A stretch of DNA of 64,000 nucleotides, taken from positions 1 through 64,000 of the forward strand of contig NZ_BAUA01000099.1 of assembly GCF_000710915.1 (NCBI RefSeq), written 5' to 3'. The position numbers and the translations under genes are program-made. Every line of letters starts with the position of its first letter. Position 1 is the first letter of the stretch. The stretch comes from Nocardia brasiliensis IFM 10847 (GTDB lineage Bacteria; Actinomycetota; Actinomycetes; Mycobacteriales; Mycobacteriaceae). The notes under the pieces were generated by a model. It worked only from the letters and a program-made list of their open reading frames with translations. It searched no databases and was not told where the DNA came from. Below are positions 8,431 to 16,686 of this stretch, piece after piece.

Positions 8431-8469
8431 CGACTGCCCCGGTTCGGTACCGCCGAACCGGGGCAGTCG
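8431..8469. terminator. Bidirectional terminator hairpin
   Basis: A 17-bp perfect stem (arms 8431-8447 and 8453-8469, beginning CGACTGCCCC) with a 5-base loop lies between the convergent osmC and membrane-protein genes. No long T-run, as is common for actinobacterial terminators. Confidence 0.85.
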
Positions 8470-8485
8470 TGTGCTGTCCCAACGG

Positions 8486-8983
8486 TTATCCGCCGGAGCG
8501 AGCGAAGTAGCGGCGGGCGGCCGGGTGATACATCGCCGGAATGGCGACCAGAACCGCCACCACATGGATCGCGCGGAGCAGTCCGATCACCACCGATTCC
8601 GCGCCGAGGTGATCGAAGAGATCGCCGAACCGGTCCGCGGACAGCAGTGCCGCGAGCGGTTCGATGATCAGCGAGGCCAAGCCGACCACGCCGATGCCGA
8701 AGGTCAGCACCAGCCGGGCCCAGCGGGCGCCGGCCGACATTCGGATGGCGACCAGGAGCACGACGAGATAGATCGCCAAGCGCACGGCCAGACCGGACGT
8801 GACGCCCGCGACGTCGGCCTCGTTTCGCTCCACAATCAGTGCGGCGCGCAGGATTCCCTCGCCGACCCCGGCGAGCAGGGCGGTGGCGAGGCCGACGAAG
8901 GCGACGCGCACGGGGCGCGGCGGCGTGGTGGGAGCATCCGAACGCAGGTGTGCTGGCCAAACGGAAAAGGCAGTGCCGGTCAT
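8486..8983 (-). CDS. Hypothetical four-helix membrane protein
   Basis: A 165-residue protein with about four hydrophobic stretches (near residues 28-48, 66-82, 88-108 and 130-150) and a basic C-terminus ending RRYFARSGG. It resembles small uncharacterised actinobacterial integral membrane proteins. It is convergent with osmC. No motif gives a function. Confidence 0.7.
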   Translation of the reverse strand: MTGTAFSVWPAHLRSDAPTTPPRPVRVAFVGLATALLAGVGEGILRAALIVERNEADVAGVTSGLAVRLAIYLVVLLVAIRMSAGARWARLVLTFGIGVVGLASLIIEPLAALLSADRFGDLFDHLGAESVVIGLLRAIHVVAVLVAIPAMYHPAARRYFARSGG

Positions 8984-9018
8984 GACACCGACACTGCCCT
9001 GCGTTCTCCCGCTGCGGA

Positions 9019-9840
9019 TCAGCCCGCGGTAGCGACCTGCTCTCGTACCGGAGTATCAGTGCGCGAGGCGAATTCGGTGAGCGCGGCGAAGCCGAGGGCC
9101 AGGCAGGCCCACAGCGTTGCCGTCTCGGCGAGCGAGGCCACCCGGAATTGCCACAGCAGACTGGCCGGGAAGTCCGCCTTCACCTCATCGATACCGGGCA
9201 ACAGGATGTAGCCCAGCGCGGTGATCAACACGAAGACGGCGAGCCCGCCGATCAGTCGCAGCGTGCCCGGCTGCGCCCGCAACAGCTTGTAGGCGTAGAC
9301 GGCAGCGCCGACGGCAACGAAGCCGAGCGCCACGGCGGCCACCCACAGCAGGGTGCGTTCGTTGATCGTGTCCGGATCACCGACCGCGGGCGGATTCGCC
9401 GGATATTTGAAGAACGGCACCGCGACGATCGCGGCCCAGCCGCCGAGTCCGAGGCCGAGCGCGAGCGCCGGCCCGCCGAGGGTGGTGTAGCGCCGCGCGA
9501 AGTGCGCGACCGAGGCGAAGATCGCGCCGAGCGCGAGCCCGGCCAGGCCGAGCGCCAGGAACTGGCCCGCCTTCTGCCCGGTGCGGCTGACCAGTGCTTC
9601 TTCCTCGTCGCCGTGCGAATGTCCGCCGGTGGCTTCCGGTTCGGCGCCGTGCGAGTGCTCGGCGGACGGTTCGGCAGCGGCCTCCTCGATGGCGATGGCC
9701 GCCTCGACCTTGGGTTCGCCGACGAAGTAACCCACCGTGGCGGCGAGCAGGCCGGCGATGAGACCGGCCAGCAGGCCACGCAGCAGCAGGGATTTCAGGG
9801 AACCGGTGAGGGGAGAAGCAGCGGGGGAGTTCAGTGGCAC
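9019..9840 (-). CDS. cbtA: CbtA-type cobalt transporter subunit
   Basis: A 273-residue membrane protein with five to six helices. A His/Asp/Glu-rich loop (HSHG twice, then DEEE) after helix 1 is suited to metal capture. CbtA with CbtB forms a B12-regulated cobalt uptake system. GTG 9840 is chosen because it overlaps the cbtB stop by 10 bases and begins VPLNSPAASP; the frame upstream is only the shadow of cbtB and its leader. A cobalamin riboswitch precedes the operon. Confidence 0.9.
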   Translation of the reverse strand: MPLNSPAASPLTGSLKSLLLRGLLAGLIAGLLAATVGYFVGEPKVEAAIAIEEAAAEPSAEHSHGAEPEATGGHSHGDEEEALVSRTGQKAGQFLALGLAGLALGAIFASVAHFARRYTTLGGPALALGLGLGGWAAIVAVPFFKYPANPPAVGDPDTINERTLLWVAAVALGFVAVGAAVYAYKLLRAQPGTLRLIGGLAVFVLITALGYILLPGIDEVKADFPASLLWQFRVASLAETATLWACLALGFAALTEFASRTDTPVREQVATAG

Positions 9841-10025
9841 GGAAGCCCCAGCAGGTGGCGTCCGTCGTGCATCAACTCGTGCAGATACATCCCGCTGCGC
9901 GAGATGACACCCTGATCGAAACCGACCAGGTAGAGCGTGAGCAGTGCGAGAAGAACGACACCGACTGTGACGAGCACAGTGGCCAGTGAATCGTGTGCCC
10001 GGCTCGGCGAATGCGCGATAGCCAT
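9831..10025 (-). CDS. cbtB: CbtB, small cobalt transporter subunit
   Basis: A 64-residue protein with a single transmembrane helix (about residues 15-36) and a histidine-rich C-terminus (HELMHDGRHLLGLPCH) that is the hallmark of CbtB. ATG 10025 follows AAGGAGG by six bases. It is the first gene of cbtBA and lies directly behind a cobalamin riboswitch. Confidence 0.92.
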   Translation of the reverse strand: MAIAHSPSRAHDSLATVLVTVGVVLLALLTLYLVGFDQGVISRSGMYLHELMHDGRHLLGLPCH

Positions 10026-10044
10026 GCGAGTCCTCCTTGGGGAT

Positions 10045-10212
10045 GCGCCGGATCGGACAGTGTCCGCCTGCGCTTTTCCGCGTCCCGTCGAGTGGTCGGC
10101 GCGAAGGTGCCGGTGTCTGGCTTTCCGGCACCCGATGACCCGGTGCATGGAACACAGTGGCGCGACCGCTCCGGAATCACACCGGAATTACCGCATCACC
10201 CTCGCGTTTTGT
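10045..10212 (-). ncRNA. Cobalamin (B12) riboswitch upstream of cbtBA
   Basis: On the minus strand the leader shows the ordered conserved blocks of the AdoCbl riboswitch: GGTGTGATTCCGGAGCGG (about 10184-10167), then CGCCACTGTG (about 10162-10153), then the B12 box AAAGCCAGACACC (10124-10112) followed by GGCACC that can pair back with GGGTGCC. Downstream lies a small hairpin GGACAGTGTCC (about 10056-10066) that could act as expression platform, then the cbtB ribosome binding site. B12 would be expected to switch off cobalt uptake. Boundaries are approximate. Confidence 0.88.
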
Positions 10213-10313
10213 CATTCGAACTGTGACACCTGGAGGCGGCCGCCGTCAACACGACCAGCGACGACCGCGCCCCGGCCTCGGGCGAGTCGCTATGGCCCCG
10301 AACTGGGCCTTGC

Positions 10314-10628
10314 TCAGATGGCGGGCTTGCCCGCGACGTCGAGCACAACCTCGAATTCCAGCAGCGACGCACCGGTGGAGACCGGCTTCTGGCGCTCGCC
10401 GGCGTGCGCCTCGCGGGCGGGTCCGTCCCGCCACGCCGCGAAGGACTCTTCCGAATCCCACTGGGTGACAACGAAGTACCGGTTCTCGCCGGCCACCGGC
10501 CGCAGCAGCTGGAAGCCGAGGAAGCCCGGCGAGCCCTCGACCGCGTGCGCGCGGTGGGCGAACCGCTTCTCCAACTCGGGGCCCGCGCCCTCGGGAACCT
10601 CGATCGCGTTGATCTTCACAACAGCCAT
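10314..10628 (-). CDS. mhuD: Heme-degrading monooxygenase MhuD
   Basis: A 105-residue ABM-fold protein, the same length as M. tuberculosis MhuD. The residues known to be essential in that family are at identical positions: Asn7 (KINAIEV), Trp66 (FAAWRDG) and His75 (AREAHAG). It binds two stacked hemes per site and degrades heme to mycobilin and iron in the cytoplasm. ATG 10628 gives the canonical N-terminus MAVVKINAIEVP. It is divergent from an alpha/beta hydrolase, as in mycobacteria. Confidence 0.93.
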   Translation of the reverse strand: MAVVKINAIEVPEGAGPELEKRFAHRAHAVEGSPGFLGFQLLRPVAGENRYFVVTQWDSEESFAAWRDGPAREAHAGERQKPVSTGASLLEFEVVLDVAGKPAI

Positions 10629-10713
10629 GGGCTCGACAATACGACCCGCGCGGGCGGGCCGGGGATGAGCCTGCTCGGGGCCGCGCGCGAGGCGGCACGG
10701 CACAATCTGGAGC

Positions 10714-11457
10714 GTGTTGCACGACGAAGGTGGCGCGGGCGTCCCGATTCTGCTGTTGCACGGGTTGATGGGCAGTGCCCGGACCTGGCGCGACCAACTG
10801 GACTGGCTGCGCGGCTACGGCCACGTGTTCACCTTCGACGCCGCGGGCCACGGCAGGCCGGCCCCGGCCGAGCTGACCACCGAGGCGTTCGTCGCCGATC
10901 TGGCCGCCGCGACCGCGGGCATCGCCGAACCGATGATCGTGATCGGGCATTCGATGGGGGCGCTGCACGGGTGGGTGTTCGCCGCGGCCCATCCCGAACG
11001 GGTCCGCGCGCTGGTGGTGGAGGACATCGCGCCGGATTTCACCGGCCGGACCGCCGCGGACTGGGCCGCCATGATCGAGGCCTGGCCGCAGCCGTTTCCG
11101 GACGAGGACGCCGTGCTCGCGTTCTTCGGACCGGTGGCCGGGCGGTACTTCCTGAACTCCTTCGAGCACGGGCCGGACGGCTACCGGCTACACGGTTCGG
11201 TCGAGACGTTCCGCGATATTTCGGAGGAATGGGGGACCCGCGACTTCTGGTCGCAGTGGCAGGCCCTGCGCGTGCCCGCGCTGCTGCTGGAGGGCGAGCA
11301 CACCATCACCCCGCCCGGCCAGATGGCGCGGATGGCCGCCACGCATCCCGATGCGCGTCACGTGATCGTCTCGGGCGCAGCACATCTCGTGCACGACGAC
11401 CAGCCCGACGCCTACCGCGCCGAGGTCGAGCGGTTCTTGCGTCGCGTGCTCGGCTAG
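10714..11457 (+). CDS. Alpha/beta hydrolase
   Basis: A 247-residue single-domain hydrolase. The oxyanion segment is LLHGLMGS, the nucleophile Ser80 sits in GHSMGA, and the catalytic His is in SGAAHLVHDD near the C-terminus, with an acidic residue in the preceding strand (LLEGEHTI). It has the same neighbourhood as the mycobacterial hydrolase next to mhuD. Substrate unknown. GTG/TTG starts near 10714 give MLHDEGGAG; no better start was found. Confidence 0.85.
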   Translation: MLHDEGGAGVPILLLHGLMGSARTWRDQLDWLRGYGHVFTFDAAGHGRPAPAELTTEAFVADLAAATAGIAEPMIVIGHSMGALHGWVFAAAHPERVRALVVEDIAPDFTGRTAADWAAMIEAWPQPFPDEDAVLAFFGPVAGRYFLNSFEHGPDGYRLHGSVETFRDISEEWGTRDFWSQWQALRVPALLLEGEHTITPPGQMARMAATHPDARHVIVSGAAHLVHDDQPDAYRAEVERFLRRVLG

Positions 11458-11469
11458 TCGCACCGTTCT

Positions 11470-11635
11470 CGCTGCCGGAGGGAGTGCTCGGCTCAGCCGG
11501 GGCGCGATTCAGTGAAGCGCCGCCCGCTGCCGGAGGGGGTGTATCGGGCCAGCGGGGGTGCGGTTCAGGAGTGCCGGCCTCGGCTGGCGGGAGTGCCTAG
11601 GGCCGGCGGGCGCGGCTCAGGAGGCGCTGCCCTCG
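11470..11635. repeat. Three imperfect tandem repeats of about 55 bases
   Basis: Copies begin near 11470, 11525 and 11581. Each opens with a CGCTGCCGGAGGG-like block, then a GTG and a CAGCGGGGGTGCGGTTCAG-like block. They fill the gap between convergent hydrolase and mutY genes and reach into the mutY 3' end. No hairpin with a T-run was seen. Confidence 0.6.
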
Positions 11636-12510
11636 CCCGCCAAGGCGAACAGCCCGTCAGCGGTCTGTTCGACGAGGCCGTCGACGAGCAACGAGTCGAG
11701 GGCGCGGGCGCGCTGGCCCGGATCGCGCGGCCAGGCCAGATCGAGCCGGACCTGTTCCACCGGCCCGGTGGCGTCGCGCAGGACGTCGAGCAGGCGACCG
11801 CGGGCTTGGCGGTCGGTGCCCTCGTATTTCTGCGTGCGCCGGACCACCTCGGAGACCGGGCGTCCCGCGCTCACCCAGGCACACGTCGGCAGCGGGCAGC
11901 GGGCGCAGTCCGGGGTGCGGGCGGTGCACACCACGGCCCCGAGTTCCATCAGCGCCGCAGAGAACACCGCCGCCCGGTCGATCTGCTGCGGCAACAGCGC
12001 CTCGGTCTCGGGCAGATCGCGCGAGGACGGGTTGCCCGCCTCGGCGCGACCGTGCACGGCCCGCGCGACCACCCGCCGGACATTGGTGTCCACCACCGGA
12101 ACGCGCTGCCCGTAGGCGAAACACGCGACCGCCCGGGCGGTGTAGGCGCCGATGCCGGGCAGTCCCAGCAGTACCTCGACATCGGCGGGCACCACGTCAC
12201 CGTGTTCGGCGGCGAGCACCCGCGCGCATTCGTGCAGCCGCAGCGCACGCCGGGGATAGCCGAGCTTGCCCCACGCGCGTAATACCTCGGCCTGCGAGGA
12301 CGCCGCCATCGCCGACGGCACCGGCCAGCGTGCCACCCACTCCCGCCAGATCGGCTCGACCCGCACCACGGGGGTCTGCTGCAGCATGATCTCGCTCATC
12401 AGGATCTGCCAGGCGGTGACGCCCGCCCGGCGCCACGGCAGATCCCGCGCGGTTTCCTGGTACCAGTCCAGCAACACGTCCGCATCGATACTGTTCGAGG
12501 CTTTCCTCAC
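11617..12510 (-). CDS. mutY: A/G-specific adenine DNA glycosylase MutY
   Basis: A 297-residue HhH-GPD glycosylase that removes adenine opposite 8-oxoguanine. Catalytic Glu is in SEIMLQQTP, the helix-hairpin-helix LPGIGAYTARA precedes the catalytic Asp in VVDTNVRR, and four cysteines for the 4Fe-4S cluster follow (CTARTPDCARCPLPTC; the last spacing is one residue shorter than in E. coli). The C-terminal NUDIX-like 8-oxoG recognition domain of larger MutYs is short or absent, as in mycobacteria. GTG 12510 with upstream AGGA is preferred over the more distal starts. Confidence 0.92.
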   Translation of the reverse strand: MRKASNSIDADVLLDWYQETARDLPWRRAGVTAWQILMSEIMLQQTPVVRVEPIWREWVARWPVPSAMAASSQAEVLRAWGKLGYPRRALRLHECARVLAAEHGDVVPADVEVLLGLPGIGAYTARAVACFAYGQRVPVVDTNVRRVVARAVHGRAEAGNPSSRDLPETEALLPQQIDRAAVFSAALMELGAVVCTARTPDCARCPLPTCAWVSAGRPVSEVVRRTQKYEGTDRQARGRLLDVLRDATGPVEQVRLDLAWPRDPGQRARALDSLLVDGLVEQTADGLFALAGEGSAS

Positions 12511-12600
12511 GATTCCTGTCTCACTGTCGCCGGTCGGTGTTAGCCGACCTGTAACCAATCGAACTCGCTGGTAACACAAGCGTTGTGCACAATGGTCGGT

Positions 12601-13224
12601 ATGCCTGATTCAAATCCGATCAGTGCCTGGAAGTCTTTGCGCGAAGGCAACGATCGCTTCGTCACCGGCACGCTGCTGCATCCTAGTCAGGGGGCGGCCG
12701 ACCGAGCCAAGCTCGTCAGCGGTCAGCACCCGTCCGCGATCCTGTTCGGCTGTGGTGACTCCCGGGTCGCCGCCGAGCTGATCTTCGACCAGGGACTCGG
12801 CGACATGTTCGTGGTGCGTACCGCGGGCCATGTGGTCGACAGTTCCGTGCTCGGCTCGATCGAGTACGGCGTGCAGGTCCTGGACGTGCCGCTGATCGTG
12901 GTCCTCGGGCACGACAGCTGCGGCGCGGTGAAGGCCACCATCGACGCACTGGACGGCGGTGAGGTGCCCGGCGGGTTCATCCGCAGCGTGGTCGAGCGGG
13001 TCACGCCGTCGATTCTGGTCGGCCGCCGCGAAGGCCTGTCCACCGTCGACGAGATGGAGGCCAGGCACGTGGTGGAAACCAGCAAGCTGCTCATGCAGCG
13101 GTCGATGATCATCTCCCAGCGCATCGCGACCGGCGAACTCGCGATCGCCTGTGTCACATACAAACTCGCCGAGGGCAAGGTGAAACTGCAGCGCGTCGTC
13201 GGCAACATCGGCGAACTCGCTTAG
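12601..13224 (+). CDS. canB: Beta-class carbonic anhydrase
   Basis: A 207-residue zinc enzyme interconverting CO2 and bicarbonate. Zinc ligands are Cys51 in CGDSR (with Asp53-Arg55 dyad), His104 and Cys107 in GHDSCGAV. It aligns closely over its length with M. tuberculosis CanB (Rv3588c), which also begins MP-NP and lies beside mutY. ATG 12601 matches that N-terminus; the ATG at 12592 would add three residues. It is divergent from mutY. Confidence 0.93.
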   Translation: MPDSNPISAWKSLREGNDRFVTGTLLHPSQGAADRAKLVSGQHPSAILFGCGDSRVAAELIFDQGLGDMFVVRTAGHVVDSSVLGSIEYGVQVLDVPLIVVLGHDSCGAVKATIDALDGGEVPGGFIRSVVERVTPSILVGRREGLSTVDEMEARHVVETSKLLMQRSMIISQRIATGELAIACVTYKLAEGKVKLQRVVGNIGELA

Positions 13225-13275
13225 CCCACAGCCGCCGTCCCGACCCACGTCGCCGCAGCGTGCGGCCCGGAATTC

Positions 13276-13295
13276 ACCCGGCACTCTGGCCGGGT
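13276..13295. terminator. Possible terminator hairpin after the carbonic anhydrase gene
   Basis: A 7-bp stem ACCCGGC/GCCGGGT around a 6-base loop, 51 bases after the stop. There is no T-run, so the call is weak. Confidence 0.4.
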
Positions 13296-13355
13296 CCGGG
13301 CCGACACGCCGCGGCCCTGAGTCGTTGCACCCGACCGTGCCCTTACCGTTGAGGC

Positions 13356-14036
13356 GTGCTGGAACCGAATGGACCGCTGCCACCGGAGATCTATTGGCGT
13401 CGTCGCGCATTGGCGATCGGCGCTTTGGTCGTGGCGTTGGCGCTGGTGATCTGGCTGGTGCTCACGGTATCGCGCGGCGGCGACTCGCCCGGTGACTCGA
13501 AGCCCGTCGCGGCCGGCTCGTCCACCTCGGTGCCGAGCAAGGCCGCCGACCCCTCGACGCCGAAACCGTCCGGCAGCGCCGAATCCAGCGCACCGCCCTC
13601 GACCAGCGCCGCGCCCGCGTCGAACGAACCCGCCGCGGGCCAGTGTCCCGACCAGTCGCTGGCGATCAAGATCAGTGTGGACCAGCCGACGTACCGGGTC
13701 GGCGAGCAGCCGAACTTCCGCATGGTCATCACCAACATCTCCAGCACGCAGTGCCAGCGGGACATGAACTCGGCGCAGATCCAGGCATCGGTGCTGTCCC
13801 TGGACGGCCAGCGCCGGTTCTGGACCAGTTCGGACTGTTCCCCGGTCGACGAGTCGAACGCGCGCAACCTCAAGCCCGGTGAGCAGGCGTTGTTCACGGT
13901 GCGCTGGTCCGGGACGACCTCGCAGCAGGGTTGCGTGGGCGAGCGGGTGCCGGTTCCGGCGGGCGCCTACCAGGTGGTGGCCCAGTTCGGGTCGCTGCAC
14001 AGCTCGCCCGAGCCGTTCAACCTGACGCCCGCTTAG
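13356..14036 (+). CDS. Membrane-anchored hypothetical protein (Rv3587c-like)
   Basis: A 226-residue protein with a short cytoplasmic N-terminus, one transmembrane helix (about residues 20-42), a Ser/Pro/Thr/Ala-rich extracytoplasmic linker (about 50-90) and a C-terminal beta-rich domain with paired cysteines (CPDQS, TQCQRD, SDCSP, QQGCVG). Position and architecture match the conserved mycobacterial protein beside canB. Function unknown. Its stop overlaps the convergent radA stop by four bases. Confidence 0.8.
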   Translation: MLEPNGPLPPEIYWRRRALAIGALVVALALVIWLVLTVSRGGDSPGDSKPVAAGSSTSVPSKAADPSTPKPSGSAESSAPPSTSAAPASNEPAAGQCPDQSLAIKISVDQPTYRVGEQPNFRMVITNISSTQCQRDMNSAQIQASVLSLDGQRRFWTSSDCSPVDESNARNLKPGEQALFTVRWSGTTSQQGCVGERVPVPAGAYQVVAQFGSLHSSPEPFNLTPA

Positions 14037-15445
14037 AAGTCGGGGGCGGTCGCTTTCGCCTCCGGCTTGTCCCGCTTCTTGCGGGTGCCGGTGATCCGGA
14101 TGGCCGCGCGCACGTCGGCGACCTCGTGGATCTTCATACCGCCCCGTTTCAGCGGCGCGTAACCGGGCGGCACCAGGGCGGTGGTGAAACCGAGGCGCTC
14201 CGCCTCGGCCAGCCTGCGTTCCAGCCCGGTCACCTTGCGCACCTCACCGGCCAGGCCGACCTCGCCGAGGATCACCCAGCCCGCCGGGATCGCCACCTCG
14301 GAGTTGGCGCTCGCGATGGCCAGCGCGATGGCCAGATCGGCGGCCGGCTCCAGCAGCCGCATGCCGCCGACGGTGGCCGCGTAGACGTCGGACTTGCCGA
14401 TGAACACCTTGCCGCGGCTCTGCAGCACGGCGAGCACCATGGCGACCCGGTTGTAGTCGAGGCCGCTCACCGCGCGCCGCGGGTTCGGGATCTCGGTCTC
14501 CACGGTGAGGCCCTGCACCTCCGCGACCAAGGGCCGTTTGCCGTCCATCGCCACCGTCACCGCGGTGCCCGGTACCGAATCGGTGCGATGGTGCAGGAAC
14601 AGGCCGGACGGATCGTCGACACAGGCGATCCCGTCCTCGTGCAGTTCGAAACAGCCGACCTCGTCGGCGCTGCCGAAGCGGTTCTTGATGCCGCGCACCA
14701 TGCGCAGCGTCGAGTTCTTGTCGCCCTCGAACTGCAACACCACGTCGACGAGATGTTCCAGCGTGCGCGGGCCCGCGACATTGCCGTCCTTGGTGACGTG
14801 CCCGACCAGCAGCACGGTGATGCCGCTGGCCTTGGCCAGCGAGGTCAGCGCCGCGGTCACCGCGCGCACCTGGGTGACGCCGCCGATCACACCGTCCACC
14901 TCCGGCGCGAGCATGGTCTGCACCGAGTCGACCACGAGCAGCGTGGGGCGCACCTGTTCCACGTGGCCGAGCAGCACGGAGAGATCGGATTCCGCTGCGA
15001 GATAGACCCTTTCGTGCACCGCGCCGGTGCGGTCGGCGCGCAGGCGGACCTGGCCCGCCGACTCTTCCGCGGTGACGTACAGCGAGCGCGCGTCGTGTTG
15101 CCGGGCCCAGCGGTGCGCGACCTCGAGCAGCAGCGTCGACTTGCCGACTCCCGGTTCGCCGGACAGCAGCACCACCGAGCCCGGCACCACGCCGCCGCCG
15201 AGCACCCGGTCGAGCTCGCTCACGCCGGTCGGGCGGGCCTTGGTGATCTGCGAATCGATGCTCGAGATGGGGGTGGCGGCGGTACTCGGCAGCATCGCGC
15301 GCCGGGCGGGCGCGCCTGCGCCGGTGGGCGCGACGGCCACCTCGTCGATCGTGCCCCAGGCGCCGCAGTCGGGGCATTTGCCCACCCACTTGGCGACCTC
15401 GTGCGTGCAGGCGGAGCACCGGAAGATCGACTTGGTCTTGGCCAC
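14033..15445 (-). CDS. radA: DNA repair protein RadA
   Basis: A 470-residue RecA-family protein for branch migration in recombination. N-terminal C4 zinc finger (CSACTHEVAKWVGKCPDCG), Walker A GEPGVGKST, the RadA-specific KNRFGSADEVG motif, and a C-terminal Lon-protease-like domain (VAIPAGWVILGEVGLAGEVR). In many actinobacteria disA follows radA; here the 3' end meets the neighbouring gene directly and disA is not between them. Confidence 0.96.
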   Translation of the reverse strand: MAKTKSIFRCSACTHEVAKWVGKCPDCGAWGTIDEVAVAPTGAGAPARRAMLPSTAATPISSIDSQITKARPTGVSELDRVLGGGVVPGSVVLLSGEPGVGKSTLLLEVAHRWARQHDARSLYVTAEESAGQVRLRADRTGAVHERVYLAAESDLSVLLGHVEQVRPTLLVVDSVQTMLAPEVDGVIGGVTQVRAVTAALTSLAKASGITVLLVGHVTKDGNVAGPRTLEHLVDVVLQFEGDKNSTLRMVRGIKNRFGSADEVGCFELHEDGIACVDDPSGLFLHHRTDSVPGTAVTVAMDGKRPLVAEVQGLTVETEIPNPRRAVSGLDYNRVAMVLAVLQSRGKVFIGKSDVYAATVGGMRLLEPAADLAIALAIASANSEVAIPAGWVILGEVGLAGEVRKVTGLERRLAEAERLGFTTALVPPGYAPLKRGGMKIHEVADVRAAIRITGTRKKRDKPEAKATAPDF

Positions 15446-15527
15446 ATGCGCACCTTACGGATCGCCTCCGACAACGGCGGCAGCCGACGCCGGGGGAGCC
15501 GAGCCGTGCCGCACCGCGGAATGCGAA

Positions 15528-15557
15528 CGGCTGCCGCACCGTTGGGTGCGACAGCCG
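15528..15557. terminator. Hairpin downstream of lpqE
   Basis: Stem CGGCTGCCGCACC / GGTGCGACAGCCG with a single bulge and GTTG loop, lying between the lpqE stop and the radA start. It can end lpqE transcription on the minus strand before radA. Confidence 0.7.
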
Positions 15558-15585
15558 TTTCGTCAGGGGGTCTGGACGGCTTTTT

Positions 15586-16344
15586 TTAGTGCCCGCCGCC
15601 CTTGTGTTCGGCCTCGGCCGGGCCGGACTTGTCCGATTCGTGCCGCTCGGTGACGGTGCCCGCGTCGACCGGCACCTGCACCTGCACGGTCCCGTTCTGC
15701 TTGAAGTTGAACGTGACGGTGTAGGTGAGACCCGGACCGATGTCCTTGCTCAGGTTGGTGATCTCGATCAGGATCGGCTTGGCCGCCGGATGGTCGGAGA
15801 CGGCGGGCTCGGTCGCGTGCTCACCGGTGCCGTGCGCGTCCGCGGGGGCGGGGGTGCTGCTCGGCGCGGCCGAGGTGGTCGGCTTGGCCGTGGCGGGCGC
15901 CGCGTGCGTATCACCGGCCGGTGCGCCGTGCCCGGTCGGCGCGGACGCGGCCGCGACCACGGTCTGCTGCGGGGCGAGCGCCACCGTCGACTGGCCGGCC
16001 GCCGGCGTGATCTTCACCGTGCCCAGGTCGGTGCTGATGCTGGTCAGCTCGTCGGGCACGGACGGGCTGTTGTTGACGATGGACAGCGCGATCAGCGCCT
16101 TGCCGCCCTTGGCGTTGGTGTACTCGGAGCCGTGCGCGGGGAACACGATGTGCACGTTGCGCAGCGCGATCTTGCCGATGTCCGCGTGGTTGCCGTTGAT
16201 CGCGGCCACCTGGTCCGCGGTCTGTGAGATCTGACCCGCGCTACAGCCGGTCAGTGCAATCGCCGCTCCGGCGGCGAGTGCGGCAACCGGCACCATGCGA
16301 CGGCGCACCTTTTGCAAGGCGGTCACAGCTTTCAGGGCAGTCAC
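15586..16344 (-). CDS. lpqE: LpqE-like lipoprotein
   Basis: A 252-residue exported lipoprotein. The signal sequence has a basic n-region (KVRRR), a hydrophobic core and lipobox LTGC with the lipidated Cys34. The mature protein is beta-rich with an unusual insertion of low-complexity Ala/Thr/Pro/His (about residues 130-190, several His). Adjacent and divergent to carD as in M. tuberculosis. GTG 16344 was chosen for the GGAGGG seven bases upstream; ATG 16359 lies before that site. Function not established. Confidence 0.82.
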   Translation of the reverse strand: MTALKAVTALQKVRRRMVPVAALAAGAAIALTGCSAGQISQTADQVAAINGNHADIGKIALRNVHIVFPAHGSEYTNAKGGKALIALSIVNNSPSVPDELTSISTDLGTVKITPAAGQSTVALAPQQTVVAAASAPTGHGAPAGDTHAAPATAKPTTSAAPSSTPAPADAHGTGEHATEPAVSDHPAAKPILIEITNLSKDIGPGLTYTVTFNFKQNGTVQVQVPVDAGTVTERHESDKSGPAEAEHKGGGH

Positions 16345-16556
16345 GGGTTGTCCCTCCATGTCGACCGGGCTCACTCCGCTAGGGAGAGTAATAACTAGGG
16401 AGCGTAGTAGTTCGTCCGGCGGACCGGGACCCGGGGCTCGCGACTCGCGGGCGGTTGGTAACAACTCGGTCGAGTGCCGACCGGTTGCGGACGTGCTGCC
16501 AGCGATGTTCGCGGCTGAGCGCGGGCACAATGCGGGGAGTTAACCCGTTCTGGCAC

Positions 16557-16587
16557 AACATAATGCACACCGACCGGGTCTTGTCAA
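16557..16587 (-). promoter_or_regulatory. Probable sigma-70-type promoter for lpqE
   Basis: On the minus strand TTGACA (16587-16582) is followed after 18-19 bases by TTATGT/TATGTT (about 16563-16557). A start near 16550 would give a leader of about 200 bases before lpqE. No structure is obvious in that leader. Confidence 0.6.
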
Positions 16588-16686
16588 GCCCTGAGGTTGC
16601 CTCGTTGTGGCCCTGACCTGCATGGTTGATCGCGCCGTTACCGAGTCGCATGTTAAACTGTGAACATCGAAAGGGGCACGGGACAC
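16588..16686 (+). promoter_or_regulatory. carD promoter region
   Basis: The stretch is AT-richer than its surroundings and contains TGTTAAACT (about 16651-16659), a plausible extended -10 element. A matching -35 was not convincing. AAAGGGG (16670-16676) is the ribosome binding site for ATG 16687. Confidence 0.45.
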
